Assembly: GCA_905214225.1 (NCBI GenBank)
Contig: CAJMLL010000001.1
Span: forward strand, 49,257 to 113,256
From: an uncultured bacterium
GTDB taxonomy: Bacteria > Bacillota > Clostridia > Peptostreptococcales > Anaerovoracaceae
Length of the DNA stretch: 64,000 bases
Reading direction: 5' to 3'
Shown here piece after piece: positions 25,069 to 32,792 of this stretch (the first letter of the stretch is position 1; each line of letters starts with the position of its first letter). Below the pieces are notes generated by a model that did no database searches, was not told the DNA's origin, and was given only the letters and a program-made list of their open reading frames with translations. A program made the position numbers and the translations under genes.

Positions 25069-27018
25069 TTACTCGTATGCCCAGGCCTTAATGAATCCCG
25101 TCTTGGTCGCATCGTGGATGCGTCCGTCTTTTTCCGCAGAGCCGATGAGGACAACGCGGTCGAATTCCTTCTGGAACTGTTCCGCCATGCCGTCGATCGG
25201 GTGGCTTCCCAGAGACAGGATGACCCGGTCTGCATCGATATGCTTCTTTTCTCCGGTCTTCATGTCTTCCAGATCCACGCCTGTTTCTGTTACTCTCAGC
25301 AGTTTGTGGGAGAGCAGGATTTCCGGATGACGGGAAGTGATGCGGCCCATCAGGTCATTCAGGATAACCGGATACATACCACGGCCGGCCTCATCCAGCA
25401 TGTCGGCCATGGTGACCTGAACGCCTTCATCCAGCAGCATTTCCGCGCATTCCAGTCCTGTGTTTCCGCAGCCGATAACAATCGCAGAATTCTTCGGAAT
25501 AACATGCTTTAATACGATGTCTTCCGGAGTGCAGACGATCGGAAGATCAGCACCCTCTACAGGCGGAACCGTCCACTGCGCGCCTGTCGCAAGGAAGACG
25601 GCTTCCGGATTGACTTCCTGTTTCACTCGGACAGGAGAAGCGTCCGTTCCGGTTTTAATCTGGACGCCCAGCTTCTCGATTTCCAGCTGCATGGTGTCGA
25701 TCAGCGGTGTAATAATCTCCTTGAATCTCGGCTTGTCCGCCAGATTCATCCAGCCGCCCAGATGGCCTTTCTTTTCATAGAGCGTAACCTGGAATCCGCG
25801 CTCTGCCAGTGTCTTCGCTGCCTGCATGCCGGCAGGGCCTCCGCCGATGACGGCGATCCGTCTTCCTGCGCCGTCCTTTACCGGCTCCTTATAGATGTAC
25901 TCGCAGCCGAGGCGCGGGTTGACGGTGCACTGTACCGGGAGGTCCTTCCAGATGACCCGTTCACGGCAGTACATGCAGCCGATGCATTTCCGGATTTCCC
26001 TTGCGCGGTCATTTTTTGCCTTATTCATAAATTCAGGGTCGGCAAATTGTGAACGGCCAAGGCCGACAAAATCGCAGACACCTTCTTCCAGCAGCTGCTC
26101 GGCGAAGTCTGGGGTCTTGATGGTGTTGGTGGCGATGACAGGAATAGAAAGTTCCTTCTTAAATGCCGCAGCGATGTGTTTCTTCCAGCCCGGCTGATAG
26201 GAGTAAGGGTCGCAGTTCGCGTTTCCGTTGACGGCTGAGCCGTTGGAAATATTAATGCAGTCGATACCCAGAGACTCCAGATATTTTCCGATGCGCAGGC
26301 CGTAGGAGAGATCCATCATATTATCCAGCTCCGGAGTCATTTCATCGCCGGAAATGCGGACAGAAATCGGGAAACGTCTTCCGCAGGCCTGGCGGATTCC
26401 TTCGATAATCTCCTTAATCATGCGCATGCGGTTTTCAAAGCTTCCGCCGTATTCATCGGTTCTGAGGTTATAGTGCGGGGAGAACATCTCCGCGAGCAGA
26501 TAGCCGTGGGCGCCGTGAAGCTCCACGCCGTCGTAGCCAGCAGTCTGGCAGCGGACTGCCGCGTCGATGAACTTCTGCTCGATTTCATGAATTTCATCGA
26601 TGGTCATGGCGCGGGGAACCGGGCGGCCCGGACCTGCAGGAACGGCACTCGGTCCAAGAATTTCATGGCCGAGGAAGTTCGGATTGGCCGTGGCACCGCC
26701 GTGATGCAGCTGGGCAAAAATGCGGCAGTCGTATTTATGAACGGCTTCGGTCAGGCGCTCGGCATTGGAAATCATGTAGTGCTGGGTCATATAATAGTTA
26801 TGACATCCGATATTGCTGTAAACATCGTCGACACCCACCGCTTCGTTGATGATCAGACCGATTCCGCCTTTCGCGCGCTCTTCAAAGTAAGCGATCATCC
26901 GCTCGCCCGGGGTATTATCCGAATCTGCGAGAGATGAATGCATCGGCATCATGACGCCGCGGTTTTTAATCGTCAGACCGCCGATTTTTCCGCTCTGAAA
27001 TAATTTTTGGTATTTCAT
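25069..27018 (-). CDS. old-yellow-enzyme family NADH:flavin oxidoreductase (BaiCD/FadH-like)
   Basis: The 649-residue protein has three parts. Residues 1-340 are an FMN-binding TIM barrel (MPMHSSLA, AQLHHGGATAN, ELHGAHGYLLAEMFSP). Cysteines CIGCMYCRE and a following QC near residues 340-360 bind a [4Fe-4S] cluster. The C-terminal half binds FAD and NAD(P)H (VIGGGPAGMQAAKTLAERG, VIGCGNTGLECAEM). The layout matches 2,4-dienoyl-CoA reductase and the bile-acid enzymes BaiCD/BaiH, which reduce activated double bonds. The substrate cannot be read from sequence. AAGGAGGAATCC precedes the ATG. It heads a row of three collinear redox-type genes. Confidence 0.9.
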   Translation of the reverse strand: MKYQKLFQSGKIGGLTIKNRGVMMPMHSSLADSDNTPGERMIAYFEERAKGGIGLIINEAVGVDDVYSNIGCHNYYMTQHYMISNAERLTEAVHKYDCRIFAQLHHGGATANPNFLGHEILGPSAVPAGPGRPVPRAMTIDEIHEIEQKFIDAAVRCQTAGYDGVELHGAHGYLLAEMFSPHYNLRTDEYGGSFENRMRMIKEIIEGIRQACGRRFPISVRISGDEMTPELDNMMDLSYGLRIGKYLESLGIDCINISNGSAVNGNANCDPYSYQPGWKKHIAAAFKKELSIPVIATNTIKTPDFAEQLLEEGVCDFVGLGRSQFADPEFMNKAKNDRAREIRKCIGCMYCRERVIWKDLPVQCTVNPRLGCEYIYKEPVKDGAGRRIAVIGGGPAGMQAAKTLAERGFQVTLYEKKGHLGGWMNLADKPRFKEIITPLIDTMQLEIEKLGVQIKTGTDASPVRVKQEVNPEAVFLATGAQWTVPPVEGADLPIVCTPEDIVLKHVIPKNSAIVIGCGNTGLECAEMLLDEGVQVTMADMLDEAGRGMYPVILNDLMGRITSRHPEILLSHKLLRVTETGVDLEDMKTGEKKHIDADRVILSLGSHPIDGMAEQFQKEFDRVVLIGSAEKDGRIHDATKTGFIKAWAYE

Positions 27019-27187
27019 GGATTCCTCCTTCGTGTACAATAGGTATTGGAGTGTCCGGCACAGACGCAGGGTCTCACGGTTTCTGCCCAGTGCTTTTCAG
27101 CGCAGAAAATCCGGCCTTATTTTTGTGCCATAAGACCATTTTACCACATATTTTTTGTAAACAAATATGAAAGGGTGTAATACTTTA

Positions 27188-27694
27188 ATGGAAATCAGAA
27201 ATACAACAATCTCCGATCTGCCGATTGTCATGAAGATTTATGAAGGCGCGCGTAAATTCATGGCGCAGACTGGAAATCCCAAGCAGTGGGGCGCAACGAA
27301 CTGGCCGCCGGAATCCGTGATCCGGGAGGACATTCAGAATCATAGAAGCTACGTCTGTGTAAACGATGAGGGCGGCGTAATCGGCGTGTTTGCCTATGTC
27401 TATGGAAAAGACATTGATCCGACTTACCTGGACATCGAGGACGGCAGCTGGTTCGATGATTCTGCATACGGCGTCGTGCACCGGATGGCCGGAGACGGAT
27501 CCCAGCACGGCATCGGCCGCTTCTGCCTGGACTGGGCGCTGAAGGAGAGCGGACACCTCCGCGTGGATACCCATCCCGACAACCAGGTCATGCAGAATCT
27601 GCTGAATTCCATGGGCTTCCGGCAGTGCGGCATCATTCACGTCATCGAAGACAACGACCCGCGTTACGCCTACGAGAAGCTGCGGCAGCTGTGA
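27188..27694 (+). CDS. GNAT-family N-acetyltransferase
   Basis: The 168-residue protein shows the GNAT fold: MEIRNTTISDLPIVMKIYEG at the N-terminus, a central beta-bulge region, the acetyl-CoA loop around GDGSQHGIGRFCLDWAL, and a C-terminal NQVMQNLLNSMGFRQCG. The R/QxxGxG loop is degenerate (SQHGIG). The ATG at 27188 is preferred over 27167 because GAAAGGG lies 11 bases before it. The target amine is unknown. It is divergent from the old-yellow-enzyme gene. Confidence 0.85.
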   Translation: MEIRNTTISDLPIVMKIYEGARKFMAQTGNPKQWGATNWPPESVIREDIQNHRSYVCVNDEGGVIGVFAYVYGKDIDPTYLDIEDGSWFDDSAYGVVHRMAGDGSQHGIGRFCLDWALKESGHLRVDTHPDNQVMQNLLNSMGFRQCGIIHVIEDNDPRYAYEKLRQL

Positions 27695-27720
27695 TTTTTT
27701 TGCCTTCCCCTTTTTAGTTG

Positions 27721-27749
27721 TTGACTATTTGATTGTACGCAATTATAAT
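27721..27749 (+). promoter_or_regulatory. promoter with palindromic spacer, DUF1304 gene
   Basis: TTGACT (27721-27726), 17 bases, TATAAT (27744-27749). The spacer ends in ATTGTACGCAAT (27732-27743), whose reverse complement differs at one base from the site in the lactamase-rubredoxin promoter. A copy of the dispersed motif overlaps the expected start of transcription. Confidence 0.7.
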
Positions 27750-27751
27750 AG

Positions 27752-27771
27752 AGACAAAGTCAAAACGCAAG
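27752..27771 (+). repeat. dispersed motif, forward copy with 7-base gap
   Basis: GACAAAG (27753-27759), 7 bases, GCAAG (27767-27771), at the transcription start of the DUF1304 gene. GGGTCTGAAGCC follows at 27815-27826, as it does after copy 1. Confidence 0.6.
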
Positions 27772-27916
27772 GCAGAAGCCGCGTAAGATGCGGCCGGCTT
27801 TGTGGGAAGAATCGGGGTCTGAAGCCGTCCGGTTCAATCGCCATGCGGTAAACACAACGACAGAAATCAACTTGTAAACAAGGCCGTTGAAATGATCAAG
27901 CGAAAAGGAGAGGCAC

Positions 27917-28279
27917 ATGAATATCATCGTTAAAATCGCGGCAGTTCTGGTCGCATTGGAATTTTTCTATATCCTGTATTTAGAGACCTTTGCGACATCG
28001 TCAGAGAAAACGTCAAAAGTATTCGGCATGAGCCAGGAGGAGTTGAAACGAGACAGTGTCAACACCTTGTTCAAGAACCAGGGCGTCTACAACGGTCTTC
28101 TGGCGGTTCTGATCCTTTTGGCCGTGTTTGTGTTCGGAAGTATTCCGGCACTGAGAATCCTCATGGGATACATCATCCTGGTGGCTGCATACGGAAGCAT
28201 TACCAGCAGCCCGAAGATCATTCTGATGCAGGGAGGTCTTCCGATTATCACGCTGCTTCTAAGCTTTCTGCTGAAATAA
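27917..28279 (+). CDS. DUF1304 small integral membrane protein
   Basis: The 120-residue protein has four hydrophobic segments: an N-terminal helix (IIVKIAAVLVALEFFYILYL), a loop with KVFGMS and a conserved NQGVYNG, then helices through residues 57-118. This is the DUF1304 pattern. Function is not established; genes of this family often lie near MarR-type regulators, and the palindrome inside the promoter fits repressor control. AAAAGGAGAG precedes the ATG. The 5' leader of about 160 bases is G+C-rich and may fold. Confidence 0.85.
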   Translation: MNIIVKIAAVLVALEFFYILYLETFATSSEKTSKVFGMSQEELKRDSVNTLFKNQGVYNGLLAVLILLAVFVFGSIPALRILMGYIILVAAYGSITSSPKIILMQGGLPIITLLLSFLLK

Positions 28280-28308
28280 CGATCGGATGAATAATAATTG
28301 GATGATTG

Positions 28309-28343
28309 AAGCACTGCAGCCGGGCAGGCGCAGTGCTTTTTTT
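28309..28343 (+). terminator. terminator of the DUF1304 gene
   Basis: AAGCACTGC (28309-28317) pairs with GCAGTGCTT (28330-28338), followed by TTTTT. Confidence 0.75.
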
Positions 28344-28387
28344 GCGGGAGAAAACGAACTTTCAGGAGCAGCAGATGCGGGTAACTC

Positions 28388-28409
28388 CTTGCCCGGGAAG
28401 ATTTTGTCT
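28388..28409 (-). repeat. dispersed motif, reverse copy with 9-base gap
   Basis: CTTGC at 28388-28392 and TTTTGTC ending at 28408. With the forward copy at 27752 it brackets the DUF1304 gene. Confidence 0.6.
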
Positions 28410-28484
28410 GCGTAAAACGGGCCGCTATGGGGAGAAAATACTGCATAAGAAGAGATTGCTGAGATTATTGAAGGGAGATAGATC

Positions 28485-28766
28485 ATGAAGAAAGTAACCT
28501 ATTTTCATCTCGATACTTGTCCGTACTGCCAGCAGGCGGATTCCGTTCTGGAGGAGCTGATTGCCGAGCATCCGGAGTACGCGGCGGTGGAGTTCGAGAA
28601 AGTTGATGAATACGAGCACCCGGAAATCGCGGACCAGTACGATTATTACGCCAACCCCTGCATGTTTATCGGGCATGAAAAGCTTTACGAGGGGCATATC
28701 GGGGAGAAGCGCCCGGAAACCCGCGAAAAGGTTGAAAATGTGCTGAAGCGCGCCCTGGAGCAGTAA
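28485..28766 (+). CDS. glutaredoxin/thioredoxin-like protein
   Basis: The 93-residue protein has the redox motif DTCPYCQQAD at residues 9-18, the position typical of glutaredoxins, and a cis-proline-like NPCMFIGHEKLYEG region. It probably reduces disulfides in the cytoplasm. GAAGGGAGATAG precedes the ATG. The next gene starts one base after its stop, so the two are co-transcribed. Confidence 0.85.
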   Translation: MKKVTYFHLDTCPYCQQADSVLEELIAEHPEYAAVEFEKVDEYEHPEIADQYDYYANPCMFIGHEKLYEGHIGEKRPETREKVENVLKRALEQ

Positions 28767-28767
28767 C

Positions 28768-29403
28768 ATGAAACGGGGAAGTGTAAAGGGCGGGGTGCTG
28801 GCCTTTGTTATCGCCCTGATCCTGGGCTTTATCGCCGGAGTGTACTGCATGGCGAACATCCCAAAGTTCGCCGACATGTTCACCCACGGAAAAGGCCAGG
28901 TTACAACACGTACAGTCCGTGGATCGCTTCAGAACATTGCAGAAGTCGCCACGCAGGAATACAGCTTCACACAGGTCGGAGAATATAAAGAAGGGGATAT
29001 GGAGCTGTTTGACACCGGCATCAAGATCCCACTGACTAAGAAGAAGTTCTCGCTTTCCTATACGGGAAGTGTGAAGGCGGGCCTGAAGAACGCGAAAGAT
29101 ATTTCTGTAAAACTCGACCGGGGCAGGCAGACGGCAGTCATCACCGTCCCGAAATCACAGATCCTCAGCGCCCAGATCGAACCGGGCAGCGTCGTTGTAA
29201 TCGACCAGACCCACAACATTCTGAATCAGCTTGAAGTGAAGGATGTGACAAAATTCGAGAAGCAAGAGAACAGCCGCATCCGGAAAGAAGCTGTGAAAAA
29301 CGGCCTTCTGAAACGAGCAGATAAGAATATGAGAAAAATTGTCCGCAGGCAGGCGGAGACGCTGCTGGGGAGCGGATACGAGGTGACGGTGAAAACAGAA
29401 TAG
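28768..29403 (+). CDS. DUF4230 protein, membrane-anchored
   Basis: The 211-residue protein has a single N-terminal membrane segment (residues 9-31, VLAFVIALILGFIAGVYCM) and an extracytoplasmic domain of about 170 residues with LQNIAEVATQEYSFTQVGEY, which fits DUF4230. The family has no established function. It follows the glutaredoxin-like gene by one base. No terminator of ordinary form follows; a 121-base hairpin lies 62 bases downstream. Confidence 0.8.
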   Translation: MKRGSVKGGVLAFVIALILGFIAGVYCMANIPKFADMFTHGKGQVTTRTVRGSLQNIAEVATQEYSFTQVGEYKEGDMELFDTGIKIPLTKKKFSLSYTGSVKAGLKNAKDISVKLDRGRQTAVITVPKSQILSAQIEPGSVVVIDQTHNILNQLEVKDVTKFEKQENSRIRKEAVKNGLLKRADKNMRKIVRRQAETLLGSGYEVTVKTE

Positions 29404-29818
29404 ATACTAATTCAGGCAATGATCGCCGTATTCCCAATGATGCCCGCTGACAGAGCATCTCGGAAGACCGCAGGCGCAGCTAGAGATATGAGAAAAGAAC
29501 CGCGAGTGGTCAGATGCGTCGTATACATTCACGTTTGCGTCTGACCCTGCGGTTCTTCGAATATCTCTATAACTGCGCCCGGTCTGGAGAGCCAGCTCTG
29601 GAATGCGGGCATCAAATAGGAATACGGCATTTTCATTGCAGAATTGTAAGATTGGAGTTTACCCGTAATATATTCTCTTTCGAGAAGTCCATCACTTGCG
29701 CCCTGGACTTCCGAGAGGCTTTTCCTCTGGCCGTCTTCTTGGAAATGCCTAGCAATAACGGTACATCCTTTCGAGGAGCTCTGCACCCGGCATTGGCTTG
29801 AAATGCGACCGTTTACAA
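29404..29818. other. gap with a long inverted repeat, no gene recognised
   Basis: Apart from the hairpin at 29465-29585, the region shows no coding frame with recognisable motifs. Confidence 0.4.
29465..29585. repeat. 121-base imperfect inverted repeat
   Basis: The left arm (29465-29518) and right arm (29537-29585) pair in blocks: AGACC/GGTCT, GGCGCAG/CTGCGCC, AGATAT/ATATCT, AAGAACCGC/GCGGTTCTT and GGTCAGA/TCTGACC, around an 18-base loop. It is too long and has no T run, so it is not an ordinary terminator. Confidence 0.7.
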
Positions 29819-29952
29819 TTATTCCATCACAACGCCTTTGAATACGATGTTGACTTTCTCACGAAGTGTGTTTCCGATCGGGCAGCTGGCCTCTACATCC
29901 TGAGCGAGCTTGTCGATATTCTCCTTCGGGGAGCTGCTCTTAATCGGTATGT
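29819..29952 (-). pseudogene. OsmC-family peroxiredoxin, C-terminal remnant
   Basis: The minus strand reads IPIKSSSPKENIDKLAQDVE, ASCPIGNTLREKVNIVF, KGVVME and a stop. This is the end of an OsmC/Ohr-type protein, including the second redox cysteine (SCPIGNTL). A stop closes the frame just upstream, and the first two thirds of the gene, including the start, are absent. OsmC proteins reduce organic hydroperoxides. The upstream 26-base operator-like site at 30040 may be its old control region. Confidence 0.7.
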
Positions 29953-30039
29953 GTCAGATTTGTCTGCTCAGAAATTATTCTTGTATAAATCCGTTAAACC
30001 ACTTGCAATTACAACTCCACGTGATATGATGAAGTTAGG

Positions 30040-30065
30040 AGTTAAGTATAACTAACTTGTATGTA
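30040..30065 (-). promoter_or_regulatory. operator-like site upstream of the OsmC remnant
   Basis: The 26-base site matches the one at 55742-55767 (upstream of flavodoxin) at 23 positions. Its core is AGTTAAGTATAACTAACT, an inverted repeat, followed by a shared GTATGTA tail. Confidence 0.55.
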
Positions 30066-30199
30066 TTTCCATAAAAAAGCCTGATAGGTGCACAGAGCGC
30101 CTGCAGAAACCGAATCTTGTCAATTGTCGATTTATGTATGTTTTATAGTAAAGAACGTGAAGCAGTGGTGAGACGAGACGAAAGTGAGGAATGCAGAAT

Positions 30200-30481
30200 A
30201 TGGAAAAGCAAATCGTCGAAATCCTGAGGAAACATTATCACTTTAAGCTGGGCGTGCGGATTGAAGAGAGCACGGAGCTGATCAACAGTGGATTGGCAGA
30301 ATCCTTTGATATTACCGGCCTGAGAAAGGAGCTGGAGCAGGCATTTGGCATTCAGTTTTCGCCGGAAGATCTGGAGATGGATGACTTTGGATCGATTGAA
30401 AGGATTGAGCATCTGGTCGCCCGGTATCAGCGTAAGGCGCAGAATCTGGCTCAGCCGGAGATGCAGGAACAGGCTTCATAA
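30200..30481 (+). CDS. orphan acyl-carrier-like protein
   Basis: The 93-residue protein has the helical pattern of carrier proteins (ELINSGLAESFDITGLRKEL, EQAFGIQF, MDDFGSIERIEHLV). The phosphopantetheine serine would be the S of ESFD, in place of the common DSL or DSF context. It resembles D-alanyl and aminoacyl carrier proteins more than fatty-acid ACP. No adenylation, acyltransferase or synthase gene is adjacent. GTGAGG favours the ATG at 30200 over one nine bases earlier. The role is unknown. Confidence 0.75.
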   Translation: MEKQIVEILRKHYHFKLGVRIEESTELINSGLAESFDITGLRKELEQAFGIQFSPEDLEMDDFGSIERIEHLVARYQRKAQNLAQPEMQEQAS

Positions 30482-30536
30482 GTTAATTTCAGTCATAGGC
30501 TGATCTTACAGCTTCCATCATTATTAAAGCAAAGGG

Positions 30537-30562
30537 CCGCATCGTTGTACGATGCGGTTTTT
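30537..30562 (+). terminator. terminator of the carrier-protein gene
   Basis: CCGCATCG (30537-30544) pairs with CGATGCGG (30550-30557), followed by TTTTT. Confidence 0.85.
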
Positions 30563-30650
30563 CATAACTTGTAAGAAGTACGGTTGATGAATATTTGATA
30601 AATATTATCAGTATATGTGCAGATGCAGCGGCGGGATAGAAGACAGGCAC

Positions 30651-30684
30651 AACTATTCCTAAAATACTAATTTTGGGAATAGTT
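30651..30684. repeat. 34-base palindrome
   Basis: AACTATTCCTAAAAT and ATTTTGGGAATAGTT pair at 14 of 15 positions around a 4-base loop. No T run follows on either strand, so a protein-binding or processed RNA site is as likely as termination. Confidence 0.6.
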
Positions 30685-31157
30685 ATAGCGAATTTAGAAA
30701 ATGGTATTTGAAAATGGCTGTTTGTATAGACATCAGTTACAGACATCGGTTTCTGGATTACACATCTGATATCAACTCTTGGATATTAAATTTTGGAATT
30801 TGTTTTGCGGATCATTGAGATTCTGTTCGTAACCCTGATGTTTTGCAGCTCCGGCTGCTGATCAGCTGTCAGTAATATCCGTGTGGATTAGTGATTCCGA
30901 TATTCTGACTGCCGGCAGCTTTTCGATTGAAGTCAGTCTGCGTGTTGACTGGCTATGATCTATGCGGACCTCTGCATCTGCTGGTACGGATATTTTCTCA
31001 TATGCTATCTCATCGGCTGCTATATCCAGACTTTCTTCAGTTCATTCTGTCGATCCTTTTGATACTGCCTGATCCTGTATATCTGGCTGTTCCTGAATCA
31101 TCCTTCTGTAAGCATTGCTGTCACTTGCATTCATGTGTTTTACCTGCATATAAGAAC

Positions 31158-31197
31158 GGCATCCGCCGGCCTGTTTTTCAAGTTTCCGGCGGATGCC
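31158..31197. repeat. perfect 12-base G+C-rich inverted repeat
   Basis: GGCATCCGCCGG (31158-31169) and CCGGCGGATGCC (31186-31197) around a 16-base T-rich loop. Confidence 0.65.
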
Positions 31198-31345
31198 TGT
31201 CATATATTTGTCGTTATCAACTCAGCCCTGCGGCATGTGAAGTTCCGACATAAACGTTTAAATTCCAATGCTTATAGCAGTTCTTCATTTATCTTTCCAT
31301 TTATTATGATATAAAACCTACCATTGTAGTTGGTAATAATCAGAT

Positions 31346-31965
31346 CTATTCGATTTCTTCTTTATCGGCCATATTATCGGTTCTGATGCCTGGTGATCTA
31401 TAGGCGTTCATGGTCCGGTCCGTGTATCTCCGCCGGTAAGTCTGGCCCTTGTCCGCGTACATTCTGCGGTCGGCCGCTGTCATCAGTGCGTCGCGGTTCG
31501 TGATTGGGCCCTTCTGAATAACCCAGCCGAGTGCGACGCTGAGTCCTGCGGTGTGCATTTCTTCCCGCATGCTGCGGACCAGCATTTTCGTGCTCTGTTC
31601 GTCGGCCTGCTCGATGATGATAAGAAATTCATCGCCTCCGGTGCGGAATATATGGTCGCGGTCGGCAAATTTTCTGAACAGACGCACGACGGCCTGAATC
31701 AGTTCATCGCCGGCCTGGTGGCCGAGGGTGTCATTGGTCGTCTTCAGACCGTTGATGTCACCAGAAATCAGGGTAAATGTGCCTTCTCCATTCCAGCTGT
31801 CCAGGAATTGATTCAGGCCTCTCCGGTTCAGCGCATCGGTCAGCGGATCGCGGCAGCTCTGCTGGTTCAGTGCCTGAAGTGTATTTCTGTTTCTGAGCAG
31901 AATGGCGATGAAGTCGGGCAGTGTAGAAAGCAGCTGATAAGCCAGCCGGAAGATCTCTTCCGAGG
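31346..31965 (-). pseudogene. GGDEF diguanylate cyclase, 5'-truncated
   Basis: The minus strand encodes a GGDEF domain from a linker (IFRLAYQLLSTLPDFIAILL) through DPLTDALNRRG and the intact catalytic RTGGDEFLII to a polar C-terminus. The sensory N-terminus and start are missing: upstream of about 31965 the frame runs antisense into a threonine aldolase fragment on the other strand. Without a start or sensor the gene is probably dead, although the catalytic site is complete. Confidence 0.7.
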
Positions 31966-32650
31966 AATTTACAACAACTGTAAATCCAAGCAGGATGGAA
32001 ACCGGGATCACATGGTTATGCCGGGCATGGTCTATATTTCTCAGCCGACAGAATTCGGAACTCTCTACTCTCTTCAGGAACTGGAGCAGATTTCCGCAGT
32101 CTGCAGATCCCATAAGATTCCTCTGTATGTGGACGGTGCGCGGCTGGCCTATGCTCTCGGAAGCCCTGAAAACGACGTTCAGCTTTCTGATCTGGCGCGG
32201 CTCTGTGACGCCTTCTATATCGGCGGAACCAAGTGCGGCGCCCTGTTTGGCGAGGCCGTCGTCATCCCGGATCCGGAGCTGATCCCGCACTTCTTTACGA
32301 TTATCAAGCAGCACGGCGCACTTCTGGCAAAAGGCTGGCTTCTGGGTATTCAGTTTGATGAGCTTTTCCGCGGCGGTCTCTATCAGAACATTGGAAAGGA
32401 CGCTGTCCGTTACGCGGCACAGATCCAGAAGGCCCTTCTTCAGGCAGGATTCCAGCTCTAACTCGACTCTCCGACCAATCAGGTGTTCGTGACCGCAGAT
32501 GATGCCCAGCTGAAGGCGCTCAATCAGTTCGCGGCGTACAGTTTCTGGGAAAAGGTGGATGAGCGTCATACAGCCATCCGCATTGCCACAAGCTGGTCCA
32601 CGACGCAGGAAGAAACAGACGAACTCTGCCGCCGCATCGCGGAGATTTAA
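31966..32650 (+). pseudogene. low-specificity L-threonine aldolase, 5'-truncated with a nonsense codon
   Basis: The frame reads VYISQPTEFGTLYSLQEL, IPLYVDGARLAYAL, the PLP-lysine stretch FYIGGTKCGALFGEA, and KQHGALLAKGWLLGIQF. A TAA at 32459-32461 interrupts it after QAGFQL, and the same frame continues with LDSPTNQVFV to a final TAA at 32650. The first about 130 codons are missing, replaced by the antisense GGDEF fragment. Both neighbours are cut at their 5' ends, which fits one deletion across a divergent promoter region. Confidence 0.8.
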
Positions 32651-32672
32651 ATTATAGTAATTTCATTTCATC

Positions 32673-32694
32673 AGACAAAATAAAAACGGGCAAG
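32673..32694 (+). repeat. dispersed motif, forward copy with 9-base gap
   Basis: GACAAAA (32674-32680), 9 bases, GCAAG (32690-32694), between the aldolase remnant and the yneA-like promoter. Confidence 0.6.
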
Positions 32695-32725
32695 GGAAAA
32701 TACAAAACGTATGTTTACATTTTTC

Positions 32726-32782
32726 TTGACATCGAACAGCTGTTTTGCTATGATTAAGACATCAGATAGAAACGTCTGTTCG
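32726..32782 (+). promoter_or_regulatory. SOS-type promoter with LexA-like boxes
   Basis: TTGACA (32726-32731), 17 bases, TATGAT (32749-32754). The spacer contains CGAACAGCTGTTTT (32733-32746), with a perfect CGAAC half-site and GTT at the right spacing for the Firmicutes LexA box CGAAC-N4-GTTCG. A second candidate, GAAACGTCTGTTCG (32769-32782), has a perfect right half. Confidence 0.6.
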
Positions 32783-32792
32783 GAGGTGCGTC

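Larger units (their letters stand above)
30563..31345. other. long gap with two strong palindromes, no recognised gene
   Basis: A frame of 108 codons (30927-31253, plus) has no recognisable motif and no ribosome site and is not called. The palindromes at 30651 and 31158 are listed separately. Confidence 0.4.

Noticed and set aside
27825-27842. tRNA-like T-arm GGTTCAATCGCC in the DUF1304 leader
   Set aside because: No acceptor stem, D arm or anticodon arm can be fitted around it.
27752-27845. Riboswitch in the DUF1304 leader
   Set aside because: The leader is G+C-rich and may fold, but no landmark of c-di-GMP, TPP, cobalamin or other known classes could be matched.
29465-29585. Integron attC site
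   Set aside because: The conserved GTTRRRY and RYYYAAC core sites are missing, and there is no integrase or cassette array.
31553-31960. Plus-strand frame continuous with the threonine aldolase remnant
   Set aside because: This part is antisense to the GGDEF domain and has no aldolase similarity.
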